Shown: positions 57,215-64,000 of the stretch, piece after piece
How positions within the stretch are numbered: position 1 is the first letter of the stretch
How the letters are laid out: each line of letters starts with the position of its first letter
Origin: Pseudoduganella albidiflava
GTDB taxonomy: Bacteria; Pseudomonadota; Gammaproteobacteria; Burkholderiales; Burkholderiaceae_D
NCBI RefSeq assembly: GCF_004322755.1
Contig: NZ_CP036401.1
Span: forward strand, 868,001-932,000
DNA length: 64,000 bases
Direction: 5' to 3'
Position numbers and translations under genes: made by a program
Notes under the pieces: generated by a model
The model's database searches: none
Told to the model about the DNA's origin: nothing
The model's input: the letters and a program-made list of their open reading frames with translations, nothing else

Positions 57215-58171
57215 TTACGCTGGCGAGGCCGGTGGCCGCTGGGCCGCCGGCCCGGGGCGTTCCGAAGCGTGTTCCACCAGCACATCGATCAGGGCCCGCG
57301 CGGCCAGCGACAGGCCGCGGTGCGGCGCATACACCAGCGAGAAGGCGCGCATGCGGCCGCACAGCGCCGGCAGCACCTGCACCAGCCGGCCCGCCGCGAT
57401 ATCGGCGGCGGCCATGAAGTCGGCGCAGATCGCGATGCCGAGGCCCTGCGCGGCCAGCGTGACGACGCCCACCACGTCGTCCGACACCGTGATGCCGGGC
57501 GGCGGCACCCAGTCCACGTCCCTGCCGTCGACGCGCAGCAGCCAGGGAATCACGCGGCCGGTGCTGGGCCGCACGAAGCCGATGCAGCGCTGGCGCTGCA
57601 GGTCGTCGAAGGTGGCCAGGGGGCCGGCCGTGCGCACGTAGTCCGGCGCGGCCACCAGGATCATCGCTCCCGCTTCCAGCGGGCGGGCGACCATGCTGCT
57701 GTCGGGCAGCGGGCCGGAACGGATCGCCATGTCGTAGCCTTCGGCGGCCAGGTCCACGTTGCGGTTCGTGATGTTCAGTTCGACCTGCACCTGCGGGTGC
57801 CGGCGCGCGAAAGCGGCCAGCAGCGGCGGCAGCCGGTGGTGGCCATAGCTGGTGGGAACGCTGAGGCGCACCCGGCCCACCAGGCTTTCTTCCTGCCCGG
57901 CGCAGCAGGCGATGGTCCGCTCGGCCTGTTCGACCAGGCCGAAGGCGCGGCGCGTCTCGTCCACGTACAGCCGGCCCGCATCCGTGAGGCTCTGGCTGCG
58001 CGTGGTACGGCGCAGCAGCTGCGTGCCCAGCCGCGCTTCCAGGCGGGCGATGGCGCGGCTCAGCACCGAGGGCGTGGTGGCCAGCACCACGGCGGCATTC
58101 GTCAGCGAACCATGCTCGACAACGCTGAGCAGGGCTTCCACGTCGGCCAGATGATCGAAACGGCGGGCCAT
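57215..58171 (-). CDS. LysR-family transcriptional regulator
   Basis: This 318-residue protein has an N-terminal HTH (DVEALLSVVEHGSLTNAAVVLATTPSVLSRAIARLEARLG), then an effector domain with the NRNVDLAAEGYDMAIRSG pattern of the CrgA/LrhA-type subgroup. It is divergent from the nitroreductase gene at 58288, with two palindromes in between, so it probably controls that gene. It abuts the efflux channel gene convergently (2-bp gap). Confidence 0.88.
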   Translation of the reverse strand: MARRFDHLADVEALLSVVEHGSLTNAAVVLATTPSVLSRAIARLEARLGTQLLRRTTRSQSLTDAGRLYVDETRRAFGLVEQAERTIACCAGQEESLVGRVRLSVPTSYGHHRLPPLLAAFARRHPQVQVELNITNRNVDLAAEGYDMAIRSGPLPDSSMVARPLEAGAMILVAAPDYVRTAGPLATFDDLQRQRCIGFVRPSTGRVIPWLLRVDGRDVDWVPPPGITVSDDVVGVVTLAAQGLGIAICADFMAAADIAAGRLVQVLPALCGRMRAFSLVYAPHRGLSLAARALIDVLVEHASERPGPAAQRPPASPA

Positions 58172-58185
58172 TTTTGCCTTTCAAG

Positions 58186-58266
58186 AACAAATGATTTGTT
58201 GAAGAGCCAGTTTATCTGTGCTTCAGCGAAAAATACAATGCCTTCACTCCGTCAAATCAATTTGAC
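58186..58266. promoter_or_regulatory. Two palindromes in the LysR/nitroreductase divergent region
   Basis: AACAAAT-G-ATTTGTT (58186-58200) and GTCAAAT-CA-ATTTGAC (58251-58266) are perfect palindromes sharing CAAAT/ATTTG half-sites, 66 bp apart centre to centre. They fit a LysR tetramer site pair. Confidence 0.55.
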
Positions 58267-58287
58267 ACCTCACTTCAAGGAACGACC

Positions 58288-58923
58288 ATGCCTTTACTGG
58301 AAAAACTGCAGTGGCGCTACGCCACCAAGAAAATGGACCCGAGCCGCGCCGTGCCGGCGGACAAGGTGGAACGCATCATCGAAGCGGCACGCCTGGCGCC
58401 CACTTCCAGCGGCCTGCAGCCCTATGAAATCCTGCTGGTGACGAATCCGGCGATCCGCCAGCGCATCGCCGAAGTGGCGTGGAACCAGCAGCAGGTTGTC
58501 GACGGCTCGCACCTGCTGGTGTTCGCCGCCTGGGACGACTACACGCCCGAGCGGATCAACCAGATGTTCGACTACACCAATGAGGTGCGCGGCTTCAGGA
58601 ACGAAGGCTGGGAAGCCTACCGCCAGCAGCTGCTGGCCAGCTACCCGCAGCGCGGCGCCGCCGTGAACTTCAGCCACACGGCGCGCCAGGCCTTCCTGGG
58701 CCTGGGCGCCGCGCTGATCGCGGCCGCGTTCGAGGAAGTCGACAGCGTGCCGATGGAAGGCTTCGACCCGGCCGCCGTGGACGATATCCTCGGCCTGCAT
58801 GCGCGCGGCCTGAAGAGCGTGGCGATGCTGCCGCTGGGCTACCGCGCCGACGCGGGCGACTGGCTGGTGGACCTGCCGAAGGTGCGCCGTCCCCGCGAGC
58901 AGTTCGTCACCGAAGTCGCGTAA
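58288..58923 (+). CDS. Nitroreductase-family NAD(P)H oxidoreductase (NfsB type)
   Basis: This 211-residue FMN protein starts LEKLQWRYATKKMDPSR and IIEAARLAPTSSGLQPYEILLV, the FMN-binding block. The C-terminal GLKSVAMLPLGYRADAGDWLVDLPKVRRPREQF also fits. It would reduce nitro compounds, quinones or flavins in the cytosol. It is divergent from and probably regulated by the LysR gene at 57215. A weak ribosome site precedes ATG 58288. Confidence 0.92.
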   Translation: MPLLEKLQWRYATKKMDPSRAVPADKVERIIEAARLAPTSSGLQPYEILLVTNPAIRQRIAEVAWNQQQVVDGSHLLVFAAWDDYTPERINQMFDYTNEVRGFRNEGWEAYRQQLLASYPQRGAAVNFSHTARQAFLGLGAALIAAAFEEVDSVPMEGFDPAAVDDILGLHARGLKSVAMLPLGYRADAGDWLVDLPKVRRPREQFVTEVA

Positions 58924-58965
58924 GCGGAACGCCGCCTTCCGGCGCACCGTCGCCGAAGCCGGCGC

Positions 58966-59847
58966 TCAGGGGCCGAAGCGCTCCAGCAGGAAGTCGACGA
59001 AGGTCGTCAGCTTGGGCGTGGCCCGCCGGTCGCGCGAGTACACCAGGTGCATCGGGCGCGGCGCGGGCAGCCAGTCCCGCAGCAGCGGAACGAGCCGGCC
59101 GGCGGCGATATCGTCGGCCAGGATCAGTTCGGCCTGCATCACGATGCCGAAGCCGTTCAGCGCGGCCATCCGCAATGCGGCCGTGCTGTTGGCGCGAAAG
59201 CGCCCTGGCCGCACCAGGCGGCCATCCTGTTCTCCCTTCAGTTTCCACCTTGCCTGCGGCAGCCACCCGGTGAACTCCAGGCATTCATGCCCTTGCAGAT
59301 CCGCCGGCGTGCGCGGCGTGCCATGGCGTTCCAGGTATGCCGGCGACGCGCAGATCGCCATCCCGTACGGCTTCAGGGGGCGCGCCACCAGCGTCGAATC
59401 GGGCAGCGGCCCGATGCGCACGGCGATATCGAATCCTTCCTCCACCAGGTCCACCGTGCGGTCGTTCAGGCTCAGGTCCACCGTCACGTCCGGATAGCGC
59501 GCCAGGTACTCCGCGATCGCGGGGCTCAGCCACTGCGCGCCGAACGATACCGGCGCGGTGGCCTTGACCAGGCCGCGCGGCGCGGCGCGCATCGCTTCGG
59601 CCACCGATTCGGCGGCGCCGATCTGGGCCAGGATGGCGCGGCATTGCTCGGCATAGCGGCGGCCGATTTCCGTCAGTGCCTGGCGGCGCGTGGTGCGCGT
59701 CAGCAGTGCCGCGCCCAGCATCTGCTCGAGCGCCCGGATGTGCTTCCCTACCATGACCGCCGACATCGCGCAGCGCTGCGCGGCGCCGGCGAAGCTGCCC
59801 GCATCGACGGCGGCGATGAACACTTCCATGCTGCGCAATTTGTCCAT
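58966..59847 (-). CDS. LysR-family transcriptional regulator (CrgA-like)
   Basis: This 293-residue protein has the HTH MEVFIAAVDAGSFAGAAQRCAMSAVMVGKHIRALEQMLG. Its effector domain contains NDRTVDLVEEGFDIAVRIGPLPDSTLVA, the usual CrgA-like signature. ATG 59847 is chosen because AAGG lies 6 nt upstream; 59877 is the longer option. The very long open frame to 62415 is antisense to the peptidase gene. It is divergent from the SDR gene at 59944. Confidence 0.9.
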   Translation of the reverse strand: MDKLRSMEVFIAAVDAGSFAGAAQRCAMSAVMVGKHIRALEQMLGAALLTRTTRRQALTEIGRRYAEQCRAILAQIGAAESVAEAMRAAPRGLVKATAPVSFGAQWLSPAIAEYLARYPDVTVDLSLNDRTVDLVEEGFDIAVRIGPLPDSTLVARPLKPYGMAICASPAYLERHGTPRTPADLQGHECLEFTGWLPQARWKLKGEQDGRLVRPGRFRANSTAALRMAALNGFGIVMQAELILADDIAAGRLVPLLRDWLPAPRPMHLVYSRDRRATPKLTTFVDFLLERFGP

Positions 59848-59943
59848 TGCAAACCTTGAGTTCGTAATGTCCGTCATGCTAGCGCATTTATTCTTCCGGT
59901 GACGGAGAACATACTGGCTGCTCCAACAACTGAAGGAGTGGAC

Positions 59944-60543
59944 ATGAAGATCATCGTCATCGGTGCCGCGGGTACCATCGGCAAGGCCATCGTCGAACGG
60001 CTGGGGCAGCGGCACGACATCGTCACCGCCGGGCGCGGCAGCGGCGAGCAGCAGGTCGCCATCGACGATTACGCCAGCGTGCAGGCCTTGTTCGCCCGCA
60101 CGGGGCCGGTCGATGGCGTGGTGGTGGCGGCCGGCGGGCTGCACCTGGGGCCGTTCGCGGAAATGACGCCGGAGCAGTTCCGCATCGGCCTGGACAGCAA
60201 GCTGATGGGCCAGGTGCACGTGGCGCTGGCCGCGCAGCATGCGCTGAACGATGGCGGTTCGATCACGCTGACCTCGGGCATCGACGCCTACCACGCGATC
60301 CGGCACGGCGCCAACGCGATGGCCGTCAACCTGGGGCTGGAAGGCTTTGTCGCCGGCGCCGCGCTGGACCTGAAGCGGGGCGTGCGCATCAACCTCGTGG
60401 CACCGACCGTGCTGACCGAATCCGTGCCGCTGTACGGCCACCTGTTCCCCGGTTTCGAATCGGCCGACGGCAAGCGGGTCGCGCTGGCTTACCAGCGCAG
60501 CGTGGACGGCCCGGAGACCGGCAAGGTATACCGCGTCTATTGA
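59944..60543 (+). CDS. Short-chain dehydrogenase/reductase with atypical active site
   Basis: This 199-residue Rossmann protein starts MKIIVIGAAGTIGKAIVERLG (NAD(P)-binding GxxGxxG). LTSGIDAYHAIRHGANAMAVN follows, where the classical Tyr-xxx-Lys should sit; Lys is absent and only a Tyr three residues past the Ser-Gly is seen. Cofactor binding looks intact, but chemistry may be lost or altered. GGAG precedes ATG 59944. It is divergent from the LysR gene, a typical regulator-target pair. Confidence 0.82.
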   Translation: MKIIVIGAAGTIGKAIVERLGQRHDIVTAGRGSGEQQVAIDDYASVQALFARTGPVDGVVVAAGGLHLGPFAEMTPEQFRIGLDSKLMGQVHVALAAQHALNDGGSITLTSGIDAYHAIRHGANAMAVNLGLEGFVAGAALDLKRGVRINLVAPTVLTESVPLYGHLFPGFESADGKRVALAYQRSVDGPETGKVYRVY

Positions 60544-60585
60544 CGGCCCTACAATGGGACCTTCTCCAACCCAAGCCAAGGTCCC

Positions 60586-62289
60586 ATGAAAAATCTCCTG
60601 CTCCCGATGGTGCTGGCCGTGTCGGCTGTCCCGGCTGCGACGGCAATGGCGGCGCCGGCCGATGTCGCCGAATTGACCAGGATGACGGCGCGGTTCGCGC
60701 CGGTCGAGCTGAAAGCCGATACCTCGAAGCTGACACCGGGCGACCGCAAGGCCATCGCCAGGCTGATCGAGGCGGCGCAGGTCATCGACACGCTGCAGCT
60801 GCGCCAGCGCTGGGCGCGCAACGAAGCGCTGTGGGCGGCGCTGAAACAGGACCGCACGCCCCTCGGCAAGGCGCGCGCCGATTACTTCTGGCTGAACAAG
60901 GGGCCGTGGTCGACCCTGGATGGCAACACCTCGTTCCTGCCGGCGCAGGTGGCCGGTATCGCCATTCCGCCGAAGAAGCCGGAAGGCGCCAATTTCTACC
61001 CGGCCGGCGCCAGCAAGGCGGCGCTCGAGAGCTGGATGAACGGCTTGCCGCCGGCCGACAGGCAGCAGGCCCAGTGGTTCTTCACCACCATCCGCGCCGG
61101 CAAGGACGGCAAGTTCGCCACGGTGAAATATTCCGACGAATACAAGCCTGAATTGACCCGGCTGGCGGCGCTGCTGCGGGAAGCGGCGGCCGCCACCGGC
61201 AACGCGTCGCTGAAGAAGTTCCTCACGCTGCGCGCCGACGCGTTCCTGTCGAACGATTACCTGCCGTCCGATTTCGCGTGGATGGATCTCGATTCGGCGG
61301 TGGACGTGACGATCGGCCCGTACGAGACCTACAACGACGAACTGTTCGGCTACAAGGCCGCGTTCGAAGCGTATGTCAGCATCCGCGACGACGTGGAAAC
61401 CGCCAAGCTGGACTTCTTCGCCAGGCATATGCAGGAGATCGAGGACAGCCTGCCGCTCGATGCGAAATACCGCAATCCCAAGGTGGGGGCGGTGGCGCCG
61501 ATGGTGGTCGTCAACCAGGTGTTCGGCGCCGGCGACGGCAACATGGGCGTGCAGACGGCCGCCTACAACCTGCCGAACGACGAGCGCATCATCAGCCAGC
61601 GCGGCTCCAAGCGCGTGATGCTGAAGAACGTGCAGGAAGCCAAGTTCAAGGCCACCCTGACCCCGATCGCGAAGCTGGTGCTGCGCCCGCAAGACCAGCA
61701 GGACCTCGACTTCAATTCGTTCTTCACGCACATCCTGGCGCACGAGATCACGCACGGCCTGGGCCCGCACAGCACGCAGGGCGGCAAGTCGACGCCGCGC
61801 CAGGACCTGAAGGATGCCTATTCGACCATCGAGGAAGCCAAGGCCGACGTGACGGGCCTGTATGCGCTGGCGACGATGATGGAAAAGGGCCAGCTGAAGG
61901 ACACGCTGGGGCAGGGCGAGGCGGCCGAGCGCAAGCTGTACACCACGTTCCTGGCCTCGGCCTTCCGCACGCTGCACTTCGGCCTGGCCAGTTCGCACGC
62001 GCGCGGCATGGCGATCCAGGTCAACTACCTGCTCGACCAGGGCGGTTTCGTGGCGCATGCCGACGGCACGTTCTCGGTCGACTTCCGGAAGATCCGCCAG
62101 GCCGTGACGAGCCTCGACCGGGAATTCCTGACCATCGAAGCCACCGGCGACTACGCCCGGGCGAAGGAGATGATGGCGAAATACGTGGTGATCCGGCCCG
62201 AGATACAGCGCGCGCTGGACCGGATGAAGTCGATCCCGAACGATATCCGCCCGTCGTTTCCCACCGCCGCCGCGCTGATGGCGCAATGA
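60586..62289 (+). CDS. Secreted M49-like zinc metallopeptidase (dipeptidyl peptidase III-related)
   Basis: This 567-residue protein has a signal peptide (MKNLLLPMVLAVSAVPAATAMA). The zinc site is HEITHGLGPH near residue 386, with a downstream EEAKAD near residue 419 supplying the third ligand. Classical DPP III has HELLGH and EECRAE; this HExxH form matches the shorter Nudix-associated or bacterial branch. It would act on peptides in the periplasm. It starts 42 bp after the SDR gene, probably independent of it. Confidence 0.78.
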   Translation: MKNLLLPMVLAVSAVPAATAMAAPADVAELTRMTARFAPVELKADTSKLTPGDRKAIARLIEAAQVIDTLQLRQRWARNEALWAALKQDRTPLGKARADYFWLNKGPWSTLDGNTSFLPAQVAGIAIPPKKPEGANFYPAGASKAALESWMNGLPPADRQQAQWFFTTIRAGKDGKFATVKYSDEYKPELTRLAALLREAAAATGNASLKKFLTLRADAFLSNDYLPSDFAWMDLDSAVDVTIGPYETYNDELFGYKAAFEAYVSIRDDVETAKLDFFARHMQEIEDSLPLDAKYRNPKVGAVAPMVVVNQVFGAGDGNMGVQTAAYNLPNDERIISQRGSKRVMLKNVQEAKFKATLTPIAKLVLRPQDQQDLDFNSFFTHILAHEITHGLGPHSTQGGKSTPRQDLKDAYSTIEEAKADVTGLYALATMMEKGQLKDTLGQGEAAERKLYTTFLASAFRTLHFGLASSHARGMAIQVNYLLDQGGFVAHADGTFSVDFRKIRQAVTSLDREFLTIEATGDYARAKEMMAKYVVIRPEIQRALDRMKSIPNDIRPSFPTAAALMAQ

Positions 62290-62563
62290 CCGGAAAGACC
62301 GGCAAGACCGGTAAATAGCGCAGCAGCACCGTGGCGGGCAGGCCTGCCCGCCACGGATTTCCCTTCCTCCGTGTTGGCGCGGCCCCACAGGGCATTTGCG
62401 CTTCCGCAAGTTCACTCATCCCGATGCAATTTTTTGCCGGGGCCGGTGCTACCGTCGACGCATTGCCCCCAGTAAATAACCAGGCGGCAGTCGCCAGTGG
62501 TGCTGCAAGCCTGCAATGGCCATTAAATATCCGGCAAACTTGTAAGTTTCAGTAAGGAAATAT

Positions 62564-62594
62564 TTTGTAACAGCGGCCCTTCGGCTGTTACAAA
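62564..62594. promoter_or_regulatory. Long perfect palindrome upstream of the 62639 gene
   Basis: The 11-bp arm TTTGTAACAGC, a 9-bp spacer (GGCCCTTCG) and the exact complement. It lies 45 bp before the start codon. It may be an operator or a leader hairpin. The rest of the 62290-62563 gap shows nothing that I recognise. Confidence 0.45.
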
Positions 62595-62638
62595 TTGCCG
62601 GGCGGCATGTATAGTAATTCTTCCCGATGGAGTACTTC

Positions 62639-63343
62639 ATGCCGACGCTCTTCCGCTTTCTCGCCCTTGCCGCAGTCCCCGCGCTGCTGACCACCGCCAC
62701 CGCCGGTGCCGCCCAACTTACCGCGCTGGAAACGCGCTGGCTGGCTGCGGCCACGCCGGTCCTGACCTATGCGAAAACCCTGCGGCTGCCGATCGATATC
62801 ATCGTGCAGCCCAAGGCCGGCCCGAACGACGTGCCGCTGGCGATGGGGTTCGCCGATGGCCGCTGCAAGCTGGTGCTGTCGATGCGGGGCAATCCCCACG
62901 CGGAAACCATCCTGGACGACGTGGCCGACGAGCGGCGCGACGTGCTGATCGAAGCGATGGCGGCGCACGAGGTCGGCCATTGCTGGCGTTATGCGCAAGG
63001 CAGCTGGCATGCGCTGCCGGCCGGCTTCACCGAAGTGGGCCAGGAAGTGGCCGACAACCCGGCCTTGCTGGAAATGTCGAAACAGATGCGCGAAACGCGC
63101 CGCGAGGAAGGGTTCTCGGACCTCGTGGCGCTGGCGTGGACACAGCAGCGCCATCCGGAACAGTACGCGCATGTGTACGGCTGGATGCGCAAGGTCCGCG
63201 ATGACCAGCCGACCGCGCACGGGTCGCACGATACCCGCGCCTGGCTGCAGCTGGCACCGCACGGCGGTGTCTTTGCCGCCGGGGCCGGTCCATTCGAGCA
63301 GGCCAGCGCACTGTGGAGCAAGGGTTTGCTCGTACCTGAGTAA
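62639..63343 (+). CDS. Secreted protein with an HExGH metallopeptidase-like motif (234 aa)
   Basis: A signal peptide (MPTLFRFLALAAVPALLTTATAGA) precedes a soluble domain. AAHEVGHCWRYAQG near residue 108 is an HExxH zinc motif; candidate third ligands include the Glu in the following FSDLVALAW region, where an Asp is seen. ATG 62639 follows GGAG. The family is unknown to me; a periplasmic metallopeptidase is possible but unproven. Confidence 0.6.
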   Translation: MPTLFRFLALAAVPALLTTATAGAAQLTALETRWLAAATPVLTYAKTLRLPIDIIVQPKAGPNDVPLAMGFADGRCKLVLSMRGNPHAETILDDVADERRDVLIEAMAAHEVGHCWRYAQGSWHALPAGFTEVGQEVADNPALLEMSKQMRETRREEGFSDLVALAWTQQRHPEQYAHVYGWMRKVRDDQPTAHGSHDTRAWLQLAPHGGVFAAGAGPFEQASALWSKGLLVPE

Positions 63344-63442
63344 CAAATCGACAACAATCCCCGACCTGTGTTCGCCCGCGCACAGAAGGAAGGCTTGCGG
63401 TAGCGTTTAATCGTCCCTGCCAACCATCCTAAGGGGACTATC

Positions 63443-64000
63443 ATGAAAAAAGCCGCATTCATCACGCTGGCACTGGTCAGCGCATTCGCCACCGCCCAGA
63501 CCGCGAACAACTCGGCCTACAAGGCGGCACACGACAAGGCCGAAGCCAACTACAAGGCCGCCAAGGAGCGCTGCGAAAAGCTGAAGGATAACGCCCAGGA
63601 CGTGTGCGAAGAGGAAGCCAAGGTCGCCCAGGCCCAGGCTGAACGCGACGCCGTGGCGAAGCACAAGAACACCGGCAACGAACTGCAGCGCGCCGACCGC
63701 AAGCTGGCCGAAGCCAAGTTCGAGCTGGCCCAGGAAAAATGCGACGACCTGTCCGGCGACGCCAAGGATTCCTGCCAGGCCCAGGCCCGTTCGATGAAGG
63801 CCAACATGGCCACCACGACGGCCGGCGATGGCCGCACCGCCGTGCTGGTCGATAACGGCACCGGCGCCGCCGTGGCCGGCAGCGCCGCCGACGTGCGCGA
63901 CCGCACCGCTGCCGCCGCCGACCGCGCGGGCGACCGTACCGCCGCCGCCCTGGACCGTGCTGGCGACCGCACTGCCGCCGCCACCGCGAATGCCCGTGAA
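63443..64000 (+). CDS. Secreted Lys/Ala-rich repeat protein (3' truncated by window edge)
   Basis: 186 residues are visible with no stop. A signal peptide (MKKAAFITLALVSAFATA) precedes a predicted coiled-coil region (AYKAAHDKAEANYKAAKERCEKL; ELQRADRKLAEAKFELAQEKC) with Cys pairs about 15 residues apart. The visible end becomes a repeat of DRTAAAADRAGDRTAAALDRAG type. AAGGGG precedes ATG 63443. The layout suggests a periplasmic or envelope protein. I recognise no family. Confidence 0.7.
   Translation, partial: MKKAAFITLALVSAFATAQTANNSAYKAAHDKAEANYKAAKERCEKLKDNAQDVCEEEAKVAQAQAERDAVAKHKNTGNELQRADRKLAEAKFELAQEKCDDLSGDAKDSCQAQARSMKANMATTTAGDGRTAVLVDNGTGAAVAGSAADVRDRTAAAADRAGDRTAAALDRAGDRTAAATANARE

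Noticed and set aside
59848..62415. Extension of the second LysR frame to over 1100 codons
   Set aside because: It is antisense to the SDR and M49-like peptidase genes, which have clear motifs, signal peptide and ribosome sites.

Overview
The window is about 64 kb of GC-rich chromosome from a betaproteobacterium. It most resembles Oxalobacteraceae of the Massilia/Pseudoduganella/Duganella group. That placement is inferred from a fused glucokinase-RpiR protein, an aceE-aceF-lpdA operon whose LpdA carries its own lipoyl domain, a zapA-6S RNA order, a small Trp-rich protein of the Burkholderiales type, and HrcA/CIRCE control of groESL. No plasmid, phage, integrase, IS transposase, CRISPR array, rRNA or tRNA was seen.

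Region 1 (1-15.9 kb) is an alpha-glucan/maltodextrin locus. It holds the tail of a probable GH31 glucosidase, a sugar MFS symporter, phosphoglucomutase, secreted alpha-amylase, secreted pullulanase, a chemoreceptor, a POT-family transporter, a cytoplasmic GH13 alpha-glucosidase and the glucokinase-RpiR fusion. Together these would cut starch or pullulan outside the cytoplasm, import maltodextrin, hydrolyse it to glucose and phosphorylate it. A short palindrome (GTAGT-TTG-ACTAC) recurs upstream of the transporter and in the POT/glucosidase divergent region, and related half-sites flank pulA. This suggests one shared regulator.

Region 2 (16-22.4 kb) has a PadR regulator with three operator-like palindromes and an MFS exporter, then a GST, a ThDP-dependent oxidase-like enzyme and small unknown proteins. 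Region 3 (22.8-31.8 kb) is housekeeping: groESL, zapA with a coiled-coil partner, 6S RNA, an EVE protein, lgt, a LysR regulator, ilvD and a c-type cytochrome. Region 4 (31.9-45.3 kb) has two tandem paralogous branched-chain amino-acid binding proteins, holC, prlC, folD and the pyruvate dehydrogenase operon. Region 5 (45.6-51.6 kb) has a frameshifted GlxA-type regulator, a DUF1272 protein, a YfcF-type GST, and a GH1 beta-glucosidase/MFS pair with a LacI-type operator. Region 6 (52-64 kb) has a TetR-controlled EmrAB-OMF efflux operon, two LysR regulators with divergent oxidoreductases, an M49-like metallopeptidase, a secreted HExGH-type protein and a repeat-containing envelope protein cut by the window end.

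The most novel content is in the intergenic DNA. One family of about 133-bp MITE-like elements (ends AATGCCGCT) has five full or partial copies. A second palindromic family includes one copy with perfect 15-bp terminal inverted repeats, and another copy appears nested inside a member of the first family, which implies past mobility.
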